A DNA stretch of 42,981 nucleotides from a bacterium (GCA_023512255.1 JAILZY010000024.1:1-42981), one strand, 5' to 3'; positions 7,658 through 15,808 are shown, counted from the first letter of the stretch. The notes: a model not told the origin generated them from the letters alone. Made by a program: numbers and translations.

Positions 7658-7760
7658 TCGGGCTAGTTGTGCATGGGGAGCTTGCACTTAGGCAAGCATC
7701 CATGGCGCTTTCGCTTTAATCAGGCTGGTTGTGCGTGTCGTTGAGGCTTGCGAAAAGGGC
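7658..7760. repeat. Two diverged repeats 62 bp apart
   Basis: GGCTAGTTGTGCATG at 7661 and GGCTGGTTGTGCGTG at 7723 share flanking ATC and a following GCTTGC; start-to-start spacing is 62 bp. A hairpin GCTTGC-ACTTAG-GCAAGC lies within the first unit at about 7680-7697. The spacing matches the CRISPR-like remnant just downstream, but the sequence differs. Confidence 0.3.
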
Positions 7761-7811
7761 AGCCATGAATTCAAAACCCCGGTGCAGACTCGGTGCAGAG
7801 AGGATGTTAAG

Positions 7812-8074
7812 TATTTACCCACGCAGGGGAAAACTCTATGAGGACTGAGGACTCAGGACTGCGTAATGAGGACTATTTATCCATGCAGTGGAAGACTCTA
7901 TAAAATCAGCGAATACTTCCTATTCTACACTTTTGCAGAAATTTCTTAACGCCTTGAAATCTTTAAAAATTACTCTAATAGAAAATCCAGTAAAATCAAG
8001 GGGTCGGAAAAAAGTGCAAAAGCATAGTTCCTATTCTGCTTATAATATTTACCCACGCAGGGGAAAACTCTATG
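7812..8074 (+). CRISPR. Three-repeat CRISPR-like remnant, one spacer interrupted
   Basis: A 29-bp repeat (starts TATTTACCCACGCAGGGG, ends ACTCTATG) occurs at 7812-7840 and 8046-8074 identically and at 7874-7902 with five differences. The first spacer is 33 bp. The second gap is 143 bp, but it contains a 101-bp inserted element and a 10-bp duplicated target. Subtracting these leaves 32 bp, so the original starts were 62 and 61 bp apart. The core CCC-ACGCA-GGG can form a hairpin, and repeat length, spacer length and core resemble type I-E arrays. The reverse complement (GTTTTCCCCTGCGTGGG core) also resembles I-E repeats. No cas genes or clear leader are seen in the window, so it is most likely an orphan relic. 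Confidence 0.65.
7927..8027 (+). mobile_element. Inverted-repeat element C inserted in a CRISPR spacer
   Basis: A 101-bp AT-rich segment flanked by exact 10-base direct repeats TTCCTATTCT (7917-7926 and 8028-8037). Its ends are inverted repeats around CTTTTGCA (left ACACTTTTGCAG, right GTGCAAAAGCAT). It has no coding capacity, so it is MITE-like. A similar right end (AAAAAGTGCAAAAGTATAG) occurs near 15826-15844. Confidence 0.7.
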
Positions 8075-8531
8075 CCACGTATGAGTAGTGATTTGCGGGG
8101 CCATGAGGCACACTTTGAGCCTTTTTTTGGCTTTTTCATTGCGCTCCATGAGGGCGATGTGTGAGGTTTAGTTTACAGTCTGGCGCTTACTTTGGAGAGT
8201 TAGCTTACAGTCAAACCTGGATAGAAAATAACATAATAAACTGGGGATTACTCTATATAACTCTTTGATATCTAATTAAATAATTTTTTAGTTACCCTAA
8301 TCGGCATAATTTTTGCTCCATCCAGTTACCCGTCAGAATGATCATTCCTCGAGTATTTTTTTGATTTATGCTTTTTGGGAGGATGTCGCCTTATGTAACA
8401 GCCCAGCTTCTCATTCTGTAGAATCTTGTCATTATGTAGAATCTTGCTTTCGGTTAGCGGAAGACCGAAAGGGCATTAATCAACAAGATCAACATCATAG
8501 GGTATATATTATTTTGAGGAGGGTCTAGGTA

Positions 8532-8561
8532 ATGGAAAATACAATGAGTATAAAACAGTAG
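8532..8561 (+). other. Nine-codon in-frame leader ending in TAG before the carbamoyltransferase
   Basis: A strong gaggaggg site at 8516-8523 is followed by ATG at 8532 and nine codons (MENTMSIKQ), then TAG at 8559-8561. The carbamoyltransferase ATG at 8571 is in the same frame and has no ribosome binding site of its own. Either translation is coupled from the leader, or the TAG is a nonsense mutation or recoded codon near the true N terminus. The rest of 8075-8531 is AT-rich, with a short imperfect repeat AGTTTACAGTC/AGCTTACAGTC near 8170-8205. Confidence 0.5.
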
Positions 8562-8570
8562 CAGTATCAT

Positions 8571-10721
8571 ATGGGCATTAATATGGGCCACGATCGCTCG
8601 GTGGCCATAGTCAAAAATGGTGAGATCGTTGTGGCCATCGAGCAGGAGCGGCTTGATCGCAACAAACACAGCGTCGGCTATATGCTCCAGTCACAGGCGG
8701 CCTCTCAGGTTCAGGTTCCGATGGAATCGATCCGATACTGTCTTGAGGCCTGCGGCATCACCTGGAAGGATATCGCCTCGGTTACTGCCAATATGCCTGG
8801 TCGTGATTTTGCTCCTAATATTCTCCGGGCCCAATTTCCAGGTGAGGATATTGTCGCCAAAGTGAAGAAGATTCCAAGCCATCACTTGGCTCACGCTTAC
8901 TCAGCCTACTGGCCGTCAGGCTTTGATAAGGCTCTAATTTTAGTTGTTGACGCCACTGGTAGTACGGATGATAACCATCTTACAGAATCCTACACGCTTT
9001 ATATCGGCGAGGGAGATAAGATTTCCACTCTCCATGCCGAGAAGGTCATCTCACACCTTGCTCCCTTGTCCACCCTAGGTTTTATTTATGAATATATTAC
9101 CCGCAAAGCTGGCTTTTGCACCAAGGTCGGCCCATCTTTGCAGATTGCCGAAGCTGGCAAACTGATGGGGCTTGCTCCCTATGGAGGTGAGCAGAGCAAT
9201 TTCAATCGCTGGATTGGCACCAGGGAAGGCTCCTATAGTCTTGACATCTCAGCTTATGATATCTTTCTGGAAGTTGCCGCTCTTGAGAAACGCTATGATA
9301 CTGGTGAGGGGAAACCCTACCTTCGGCCATATCTGGTTGACCTTGCTTACAAGGTTCAGAAAGAGCTCGAGGAGGCCCTCCTCCATGTGGTTGGGCTGGC
9401 CATGGAGCGCACCGGACTTCGCAAGCTCTGCATAGCCGGTGGAGTTGGGTTAAATTCCGTGGCCAACTATAAGCTCCTGCGCCAGCTCAACCTAGATGAT
9501 ATTTTCATTTTCCCCGCGGCTGGAGACAGCGGCATAGCCGCAGGCTGTGCCCTATGGGCTTATCATACCATTGAGGGCGGCCGAGAGCGCCACCGCTTGC
9601 GCCGAGCAACCCTTGGCCGAACCTACAGCCTCGATGAGGTCAAGGAGGCACTCAAGAAATTCGATCCCCTAATTGAGGTTGAAGAGCTCACCGACTCCGA
9701 AATGCTCGAGCGCAGCGCCGAGGCTCTAGCCAATGGGCACATTGTCTGCCGGTTTGAGGGTGGCTCAGAATACGGCCCCCGCGCCCTTGGACATCGCTCA
9801 ATTATGGTTGATCCTACCTTTAAGAGAATGAAGGATATTCTAAATGCTCGGGTCAAACACCGCGAGGCCTTCAGACCCTTTGCTCCGGTTATTCCGGTGG
9901 AAGACATCGACAAGGTCTTTGAGCAGAATGTGGCTTCACCATTCATGCTGCTCGTTCCTCAGATCCGAAAGGAATACCATGAGATCATTCCCGCGGTAAC
10001 TCACTACGATGGCACGGGTCGAATCCAGACAGCTACCAAGGAAGATAACCCTTACTTCTATCATCTCTGCCATAAGTTGGTTGAGAAGCGACAAGGCCCG
10101 CCAGTACTGCTAAATACCAGTTTCAACGTGGCTGGCCAGCCGATTGTGGAAACACCGCAGGAGGCGATCGAGACCTTCCTGTCAACCGACATTGATTATC
10201 TGTCAATCGAAAACTTCTGGGTTTCAAAGCGGAATGTGCCGGTGTTGTCATATGAGGAAAATGAAAAACGGGTAGCTCCATCTGCCCTGCCTCATGGCCT
10301 TCCCCCTGATCAGCCAAGTGTCAACGATATGATGAGAAAACTTGACCGGGCCTTGTTTTTCGGAGAAACCGAGGGCTGTCCCTGGTCATTTGAGGAATTG
10401 CAAAAGCTATCTTCTCAGGGTGGGTTGTTTAAGGAGACAAGCCGTCTCTTTCCCGAAACTCCATTTTACGGCCCCTTGCGCACCCAGCTTTCACCTAATG
10501 TTGTTCTCCTCCTCGATCCTCTGGGCAAGTCCACAATCGTCGATCTCTCTCGGCCTTCCCTAAAGCCCTTCTCATATACCTTTGATGAGATAAAATTGCT
10601 GCTAACGGTTCTCAATGCACCAAGGGAAGAGTGGGACAAGCTGAGAATCGATCTGCACATGACTACCTTCGAATTTGACCAGCGCGTTAAGTGGGCCATG
10701 CAGCAGCTCGATTTTCTATAA
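8571..10721 (+). CDS. O-carbamoyltransferase, NodU/CmcH/TobZ family
   Basis: Transfers a carbamoyl group from carbamoyl phosphate, via a carbamoyl-adenylate, to a hydroxyl of a small molecule (family knowledge). 716 aa, longer than the usual 550-620. The N-terminal ASKHA/Kae1-like domain starts GINMGHDRSVAIV and contains the metal-binding SHHLAHAYSAYWPSGF (H104, H105, H108), VVDATGS and CIAGGVGLNSVAN. The YrdC-like C-terminal domain has CRFEGGSEYGPRALGHRSI, KHREAFRPFAPVIP and LNTSFNVAGQPIVETPQEAI. Residues about 575-716 are an extra module with hydrophobic strands (NVVLLLDPLGKSTIVDLSRP) and helices, possibly a PqqD/RRE-like or winged-helix domain (inference). The start lacks a ribosome binding site; an in-frame TAG separates it from a leader with a strong one. 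The next gene, a methyltransferase, follows 13 bases downstream, so they are likely co-transcribed. The substrate is unknown. Confidence 0.9.
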   Translation: MGINMGHDRSVAIVKNGEIVVAIEQERLDRNKHSVGYMLQSQAASQVQVPMESIRYCLEACGITWKDIASVTANMPGRDFAPNILRAQFPGEDIVAKVKKIPSHHLAHAYSAYWPSGFDKALILVVDATGSTDDNHLTESYTLYIGEGDKISTLHAEKVISHLAPLSTLGFIYEYITRKAGFCTKVGPSLQIAEAGKLMGLAPYGGEQSNFNRWIGTREGSYSLDISAYDIFLEVAALEKRYDTGEGKPYLRPYLVDLAYKVQKELEEALLHVVGLAMERTGLRKLCIAGGVGLNSVANYKLLRQLNLDDIFIFPAAGDSGIAAGCALWAYHTIEGGRERHRLRRATLGRTYSLDEVKEALKKFDPLIEVEELTDSEMLERSAEALANGHIVCRFEGGSEYGPRALGHRSIMVDPTFKRMKDILNARVKHREAFRPFAPVIPVEDIDKVFEQNVASPFMLLVPQIRKEYHEIIPAVTHYDGTGRIQTATKEDNPYFYHLCHKLVEKRQGPPVLLNTSFNVAGQPIVETPQEAIETFLSTDIDYLSIENFWVSKRNVPVLSYEENEKRVAPSALPHGLPPDQPSVNDMMRKLDRALFFGETEGCPWSFEELQKLSSQGGLFKETSRLFPETPFYGPLRTQLSPNVVLLLDPLGKSTIVDLSRPSLKPFSYTFDEIKLLLTVLNAPREEWDKLRIDLHMTTFEFDQRVKWAMQQLDFL

Positions 10722-10734
10722 CCTCAAACCCGCT

Positions 10735-12354
10735 ATGGTCACAGTTCAGAAGGAGAGCAAGGAGATTAAACCGCAGCCGGCTAGCCCAGACCTAACCCTG
10801 GCTGATTTTGAGGATGAAAGCTTTACCTCAGCAACTTCAATCCTGATGGATTTTAACCAGATTTTGAGCCGGGCGGAGTATACCGAGAGCAAGATTTGTT
10901 CCCTGCTCAAGATTAACTCACTCCAAGAGATCGAGCCGACCTACATGACTTATTATGACAAATACCTTCTCCCCCAGTCTGATCTGGCAGATCTGATTCG
11001 AATCTTTCTGCTTCGCTCATCACTTTCAGAGCATAGGCTCAGGGAGCTTCTGGGCGATAAGGTTTTCTCAACCTTGACCGAGCTTGGAATCCTGATCCGC
11101 CGGGGTGAGGCTTGGGCATCGCGGGTAGACATTTTCTGTGCCGATGGGCTGTATCTGGCTACTGATCATCGGTTTATGTTTTTGCCGGAAGACCGAATCG
11201 GCGAAAGTCCGGTCATGTACATCGGCATGGACAGTATGGGTTTGGTCCATACCGCGCCCCGCTATCGAGCCGAGCAACTTCTGGATCTTTGCTGCGGCAG
11301 CGGCATTCAGGGGCTGGTCGCCAGCCGTTATGCCAGACATGTTACCGGAGTGGATATCAATCCGCGCAGTATCCGCTTCTCAAGGTTTAACGCCCAGTTG
11401 AACGGCATTCGCAACATCCGCTTCTATCTTGGAGACCTATATGAGCCGGTCAAGGGGAGAAAGTTTGATACCATTCTGGCCAACCCTCCCTTTGTACCAA
11501 GTCCCAAAAGTGAGTACCGGTTCCGGGACGGCGGAAAGAGCGGTGAAGAGATCCTGCGTCGAATAATCAGGGAAAGTGCCGATCATCTTGCTCCAGAAGG
11601 CAGGCTGTTCATCGTTACCGACCTGGTCGATGTTCACAACTATGAGGCGAAACTGAATAACTGGTGGACAGACGGTCCAGCTCATAAGCTGGTTCTGCAA
11701 ACCGCTGACCGCAATGATATTCTCTTTTCAGAACCTCACAGTCATCGACCTTTTGGCCAGAGCTTCGAGGAATACGTGGCCGAGCTCGAGCAGTGGATCC
11801 GCAACTTCCATGAAGTGGGCATCTCTAGTGTCAATTTCGGCTATGTCATGATTTGTCGCCTCCTGCCAGGCAAGAGAGGCTCATACTACAACCGCACCAT
11901 TCATAATCCATCCACTCCAATTCATCAGCAGGTGAAGGAATATTTCAGACAGCGGGAGCTGCTTGAAAACCCACAGGCAAACGGCGATAAATTCCTGGTT
12001 CTCTCACGGGATATCTACTTCAGAACCGAGGTCAATCACGATATCTCCAGTCGCAAGATCGAGCTTTTCGCACCGAATAATCCCTACTACACTACCTACA
12101 GGATTACAGATGCGGTTTATCGGATGCTTCAGGATATTGACACCATTCAACCGCGGCTGAGCGAATTTCTGACTCCGGTTAATCAGAAGTGGGTATACGA
12201 TCTGATCTATAAGGGGATTCTCACCCTGCGCGATGAGCGGATAGTTAATGATAATTTCCGACCAAAGGCTGTGGCTAATACTGATATGGCTATCTTGGAA
12301 TTACAGAGCAAGACCACGCCAACCTGCCTCTCTTCCTATCTGGTAGCAGGATGA
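10735..12354 (+). CDS. SAM-dependent methyltransferase with N- and C-terminal extensions
   Basis: 539 aa from the ATG at 10735. An upstream in-frame TTG at 10675 overlaps the previous gene and is less likely. Neither start has a clear ribosome binding site, so translation is probably coupled to the carbamoyltransferase. Residues about 30-165 form a helical N-terminal domain (FEDESFTSATSILMDFNQILSR; ELGILIRRGEAW). A class I methyltransferase core follows: LLDLCCGSGIQGLVASRYA near 181-200 (SAM binding), GVDINPRSIRFSRFNAQLNG, and TILANPPFVPSP near 246-256, an NPPF motif as in PrmC/RsmC/small-MTS enzymes that methylate N atoms. The C terminus (about 415-500, KFLVLSRDIYFRTEV to YDLIYKGILTLRDER) resembles a PqqD-like module (inference). 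It pairs with the carbamoyltransferase, suggesting joint tailoring of one product. A strong terminator follows. Confidence 0.8.
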   Translation: MVTVQKESKEIKPQPASPDLTLADFEDESFTSATSILMDFNQILSRAEYTESKICSLLKINSLQEIEPTYMTYYDKYLLPQSDLADLIRIFLLRSSLSEHRLRELLGDKVFSTLTELGILIRRGEAWASRVDIFCADGLYLATDHRFMFLPEDRIGESPVMYIGMDSMGLVHTAPRYRAEQLLDLCCGSGIQGLVASRYARHVTGVDINPRSIRFSRFNAQLNGIRNIRFYLGDLYEPVKGRKFDTILANPPFVPSPKSEYRFRDGGKSGEEILRRIIRESADHLAPEGRLFIVTDLVDVHNYEAKLNNWWTDGPAHKLVLQTADRNDILFSEPHSHRPFGQSFEEYVAELEQWIRNFHEVGISSVNFGYVMICRLLPGKRGSYYNRTIHNPSTPIHQQVKEYFRQRELLENPQANGDKFLVLSRDIYFRTEVNHDISSRKIELFAPNNPYYTTYRITDAVYRMLQDIDTIQPRLSEFLTPVNQKWVYDLIYKGILTLRDERIVNDNFRPKAVANTDMAILELQSKTTPTCLSSYLVAG

Positions 12355-12442
12355 TAAGGTAGGCGGAGCAATCGGTGGCTAGATTTGATTTGGCCACCGG
12401 TTTAAGAAGTGTGTTTTACCTAATCTGCTAATCATCAACTTA

Positions 12443-12484
12443 AGGGCACCCCTAATCTCTCAATCAGATGGGGGTGCCCTTTTT
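12443..12484 (+). terminator. Rho-independent terminator
   Basis: AGGGCACCCC (12443-12452) pairs perfectly with GGGGTGCCCT (12471-12480) and TTTT follows. It ends the carbamoyltransferase-methyltransferase unit. Confidence 0.9.
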
Positions 12485-12647
12485 GTCTTCATGGCCGTCT
12501 TCATGGCCTTGTGATTTTTTTTATTTTGAACTGATAATTTTCTTACCAAGCTGACGATTTTTTTTATATAATTACGTAAATCAAAGGCCAATCAATACCA
12601 CCAAATTCTGATTCTCAAATGGAGAAGGAAAAAAGGAGAAACACAGC

Positions 12648-13082
12648 ATGGAGAAATTTGCAAGAGCTTTTGAGAGAAAAAAAACGAATCATATGATGGC
12701 TATGTTTCTGACGGGGGCTCTGATCTTTTTCCCAGCGGCAGGTTCAACTCAAAGCCAGAGTACGGGGACCAAGATCCCCACAGAAGTTGTTATGAAGGTT
12801 CCGTCAGGGGTGAAGAACCGAAAGGCGCCTGTCTATTTTCCCCACGCACCCCATAGAGATTTTGATTGTACCCTTTGCCATCACAACGCTTATGAAACTT
12901 TGGTCATGAATAAATGTTCGACAGAGGGCTGCCATTCTAATACTCAAAAGAGAGAGGGGACCGACTCCTTCTATGCTGCCTTCCACGGTATGTTTGAAGA
13001 GCACAACCGCAGCTGTCTCGACTGCCACAAAAGCGGGGGTAGGGGGCCAATTGCCTGCAAGGGATGTCATCAGCAGCGGTGA
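12648..13082 (+). CDS. Tetraheme cytochrome c3 (class III)
   Basis: Periplasmic electron carrier, in sulfate and metal reducers typically between periplasmic hydrogenase or formate dehydrogenase and membrane complexes (family knowledge). 144 aa with a signal-peptide-like segment (hydrophobic MMAMFLTGALIFFPAAG at 16-32 after a basic stretch). Four heme sites: C74-T-L-C77-H78, a CX4CH site C90-STEG-C95-H96, C123-LD-C126-H127 and C137-KG-C140-H141. One CX4CH among CXXCH sites is characteristic of cytochrome c3. Candidate axial ligands are H66, H69, H79, H113 and H119. The order FPHAPHRDFDCTLCHH matches the c3 start. ATG has aaaggagaa eight bases upstream. A single gene with an AT-rich upstream region. 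Confidence 0.92.
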   Translation: MEKFARAFERKKTNHMMAMFLTGALIFFPAAGSTQSQSTGTKIPTEVVMKVPSGVKNRKAPVYFPHAPHRDFDCTLCHHNAYETLVMNKCSTEGCHSNTQKREGTDSFYAAFHGMFEEHNRSCLDCHKSGGRGPIACKGCHQQR

Positions 13083-13445
13083 AAAATCACCTGATAAGTA
13101 GGTTCTCTCCTCATCAAGTCTACTGAATTGATAATTTTTTAGCACTGCACCTACACCAGATGTGTTGATGAGAAGGACTTTGGCTGTTTTTTAGAGCAGG
13201 CGATAATTAAGTAGAGAAAATTTTCCATAAGTATTGGCCTGATATCACGCCTAGTAAGGATGATGATGAGGGATAAGGGAAGATACATTTTGCCCTCTCC
13301 TCCTGATAAGGAAACCAAAGACCTTTGGCGACTATAAGAATCTAAAACCTGAGCTCGGATCTTGGTGAGCCGCTTTCCTTCACTTTAAAAGCTCTCGTCA
13401 GTCAATTTTATTTTCATAAAATACTCACTATTTATAAAATTTCAA

Positions 13446-13568
13446 CGCTCTTATTTATTAGCTACCATTAAGAGACATAACCTTATAAGAGACATAACCC
13501 TAAAGCCCCGTGATGAGGGTTTATGGTGTGTACTATTTAAGTAAGAGCGAGTTTCAAAAATAAGAGCG
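13446..13568 (+). mobile_element. Inverted-repeat element family B, copy 2
   Basis: A 123-bp element with perfect 11-base inverted ends (CGCTCTTATTT and AAATAAGAGCG), flanked by the direct repeat AATTTCAA (13438-13445 and 13569-13576). The right junction looks duplicated: taagagcga plus a TTTCAAAAA tail occurs twice (13542-13560 and 13561-13579), so the true end could be 13549. It lies in the 13083-13623 gap; the rest of that gap shows nothing recognisable. Confidence 0.75.
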
Positions 13569-13623
13569 AATTTCAAAAAAGATAAAAGATCCGATCATAA
13601 GTGGGCCAGAAGGGGGAAAAATT

Positions 13624-14550
13624 ATGTGTGAATTCTTCACCGCCATAATCACCAAAGATGGCATTATCTATGATGCCGACACTGATAGCCACGAGGATTT
13701 GCTAGAGAAATCAGGAATGCGAGACAGTAGCCTGAATCCGAATTTTGTGAGGATCGAACTCTTGCCTAAAGATAAAAATATCTTTAATCAAAAATCCAGC
13801 AATTGGTATTTGAAGGTTGATCAGGATCTCATTCCTAAGTGGTTTGACAAAAAAACAGCGGAAAAAAGAGCAAAAGAGGCGCTCGCTAAACTTTGGCAGG
13901 AGAGATTCATTATTGATAATCCTAATTGGCAGATAAGAAGAGACCAGCGGCTGTTTGTTAATAACTCAAAGGTTAAGATTTTCGATAGCCGACAGCAGAG
14001 CTTTTCAGGGCCACCCTTTAGGCTGCTGAAATTAAGAGCAACACTTGCGGCTCTGTCATCAATGGCTTGGCCACACTCCTGGCAGCTAATCCCTTTATAT
14101 AGGAACCGCAGCATCTTCTCTGGCAACTCATTCATAGTGCTGTATGGTAACTCATCAGGTCTATTTCGTGGCAGTGCCTCAGGTGAGCTCTACGATAACT
14201 CATCAGCTATTCTGTGCGATAATTCCTTGGCTATATTGTATGATCAGGCAAAAGCCGTTCTGTTCGACAACTCATCAGCCGTAATCCTCAGCAAGTATGC
14301 TCAGGTGGAAGACAACAGTCATGGCCGCGCCTATGTTAAAGATTTAACGGACAATCCCGGCTGGGCGGAAAACTTAAGCTGGAATCTTGATCCGATCGGC
14401 GTGCAGAGAATCGTCTACCGATTGAGTATGATCCTTCGTGAAAAGGAAAGAGAGATGAGGGAGATTATCAATTATTATGAAGGCCAGTTAAGTGATGAGC
14501 GGAAAATTTTAGCTTATTATGAAAATCAGCTCAACCAAAAACCAGCTTAA
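13624..14550 (+). CDS. Unrecognised protein with an octapeptide-repeat region
   Basis: 308 aa, no signal peptide or membrane segment. The N-terminal ~110 residues (MCEFFTAIITKDGIIYD, DSHEDLLEKSG, LNPNFVRIELLPKD, WYLKVDQDLIPKWFDK) look like a distinct conserved domain I cannot name with confidence. Residues about 162-235 form at least seven copies of an 8-residue motif of type hydrophobic-L-(Y/F)-D-N-S-S-A (VLYGNSSG, ELYDNSSA, ILCDNSLA, ILYDQAKA, VLFDNSSA), suggestive of a beta-solenoid. The C terminus (265-305) is charged and probably helical. ATG has aaggggg about 9 bases upstream. It is followed by a convergent small gene. Similar N-terminal domain plus repeat proteins occur, to my memory, in phage-like contexts, but no other phage gene is near. 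Confidence 0.7.
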   Translation: MCEFFTAIITKDGIIYDADTDSHEDLLEKSGMRDSSLNPNFVRIELLPKDKNIFNQKSSNWYLKVDQDLIPKWFDKKTAEKRAKEALAKLWQERFIIDNPNWQIRRDQRLFVNNSKVKIFDSRQQSFSGPPFRLLKLRATLAALSSMAWPHSWQLIPLYRNRSIFSGNSFIVLYGNSSGLFRGSASGELYDNSSAILCDNSLAILYDQAKAVLFDNSSAVILSKYAQVEDNSHGRAYVKDLTDNPGWAENLSWNLDPIGVQRIVYRLSMILREKEREMREIINYYEGQLSDERKILAYYENQLNQKPA

Positions 14551-14607
14551 GAAAGCGAAAGTCTAAATTGAAAGTCCAATTTGAGAGCATGGTTTGAGCG
14601 GGCTACC

Positions 14608-14949
14608 TTAAGCAGCCCGCGACAGACGTTTGATTTTTCGTTTTAGATGCTTGATTCTTTTTCGTAGCTGTCTTACCTTTGTTTTATCTTTGGCCTTGAG
14701 AGCCTCGTCTTTATCTCTTTTACTAGCTCTAATTTTTTGTTTCAGCGAGGTTTTGTCCTCAACTATCTTTATCTTTTTAACTTTCTCCGCCGGAGGCTCT
14801 TCCTCTTTGATTCCTAGAACTTCCATCATGGCCTTAACTAACTGAGGCTTATCCATTTCATGGATGGTGCCGGAAATCTGATCCTTATACTTCATTGCCT
14901 CGTCTCTTAACTTAGATATGGGCATTTTTTCTAAGTCTTTCTTTTCCAT
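14608..14949 (-). CDS. Small basic protein with an N-terminal Rho_N/SAP-like segment
   Basis: 113 aa. Residues 1-50 (LEKMPISKLRDEAMKYKD, then HEMDKPQLVKAMMEVLGIKE) look like a Rho-N/SAP-like helical nucleic-acid-binding motif. The rest is a very Lys/Arg-rich helix (SLKQKIRASKRDKDEALKAKDKTKVRQL onwards in shorter blocks) ending RLSRAA, probably coiled coil. Role unknown, plausibly nucleic acid binding. The minus-strand ATG has ggaggg about 12 bases upstream. Its last codons overlap a GCGGGCT/AGCCCGC hairpin (14598-14620) that could terminate the convergent gene. Confidence 0.65.
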   Translation of the reverse strand: MEKKDLEKMPISKLRDEAMKYKDQISGTIHEMDKPQLVKAMMEVLGIKEEEPPAEKVKKIKIVEDKTSLKQKIRASKRDKDEALKAKDKTKVRQLRKRIKHLKRKIKRLSRAA

Positions 14950-15289
14950 GCCTATTGACCCTCCATAATAAAAAGATTTAAAGAGAGTAAAGCCAATAAA
15001 GAGAGTAAAGCAAAAGAATCAGAAGAGAAACCCATAATATCATCTTTTTCCTACCACGTAAAGGGGCGGAGTTATCCAAAAAATTTGAGTTAATTAATTC
15101 CACTAATTTTGCACCATTTTGATTCAATTTTCATTAGATACTTTCTCCATTCACTCAAGGTAATTTTTCGATTCAGCTATCTAAACTATAGATTATTTTT
15201 ATCATTTTAGCCGAATAAGAGAAATCTCATGCGCTGGCATATTATATGCTGATTGTATTTTGGTGGCTGGAAGGAGGAGGATGACGACT
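14950..15289. other. AT-rich intergenic region
   Basis: Between divergent genes. It contains an 18-bp period duplication (aaagagagtaaagc near 14980 and 14998) and AT-rich DNA that probably holds the promoters of both flanking genes. No individual promoter is convincing. Confidence 0.4.
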
Positions 15290-15532
15290 ATGTACAATTC
15301 CGATACCCGAAAGATGCGGGAAGTTTTTATCGCTGAATTGATTAATGCCCTAGAGGAGGAGTTAGAATTTGAACATCCCTTTATCCCTGAAGATGAAAAA
15401 AAACTCTTAGTACAATATATGCTCCAGGATATTTTCCAGCGGGAAGGGTACCTATTTGATTTATCGGCTACGGATTGTTACAGTAGAATAAAATTGCTAA
15501 CCCAAGAAAACACAAAAGTCGTATTTCATTGA
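15290..15532 (+). CDS. Small hypothetical protein
   Basis: 80 aa from the ATG at 15290 (MYNSDTRKMREVFIAELINA), which sits nine bases after aaggaggagg (15271-15280). An in-frame TTG at 15260 lies upstream of this site and is unlikely. The protein is mostly helical and acidic (LEEELEFEHPFIPEDEKKLLVQYMLQDIF), with no motif I recognise. It stands alone. Confidence 0.6.
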   Translation: MYNSDTRKMREVFIAELINALEEELEFEHPFIPEDEKKLLVQYMLQDIFQREGYLFDLSATDCYSRIKLLTQENTKVVFH

Positions 15533-15792
15533 AAAATTGAACTTAACGTATTAAAAATTGAACTAAAGTAAAAAGAGTACAAGGAGGCCGGGTCTTGTAA
15601 GAATGGGGGGGAGGCCCGGCAGCCGATAATTTAAAACTACAGGAGATGCCAAGTGAAATCATGGGAGTGGCAGATGTGCCCAATTCTGATTCAGAGACAA
15701 AAGCTGACAGTAGGGAGAGAGCATGTAACTTAAAGCTATACAAACAGGCAACTTAAAGCTATACGTTTAAGGTTTAATGTAAAGTTTTAATA

Positions 15793-15808
15793 TTTCAAGC
15801 GCTTGAAA
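15793..15808. promoter_or_regulatory. Perfect 16-bp palindrome upstream of the hydrogenase-like gene
   Basis: TTTCAAGCGCTTGAAA lies 75 bases upstream of the start at 15884. A perfect palindrome here suits a dimeric repressor operator. It may instead be the centre of a larger imperfect inverted repeat (TGTAACTT...CTATAC near 15724-15743 with GTATAG...AAGTTACA near 15839-15852). The remaining 15533-15883 holds a GC-rich hairpin (about 15587-15620) and duplicated CAACTTAAAGCTATAC-type segments, no convincing gene. Confidence 0.45.

Noticed and set aside
8559-8561. Reading TAG as pyrrolysine in the carbamoyltransferase leader
   Set aside because: TAG is used as an ordinary stop elsewhere in the window (for example 22023-22025 and 23664-23666) and no pyl gene is present; kept only as a minor option.
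13542-13579. Element B copy 2 ending at 13549
   Set aside because: Ending at 13568 gives perfect 11-base inverted ends and a better flanking duplication (AATTTCAA); the inner copy is better read as a duplication of the junction.
15645-15753. Small 36-codon frame starting ATGCCAAGTGAA before the hydrogenase-like gene
   Set aside because: The ribosome binding site would overlap the start codon and the peptide has no recognisable content; the region is dominated by repeats.
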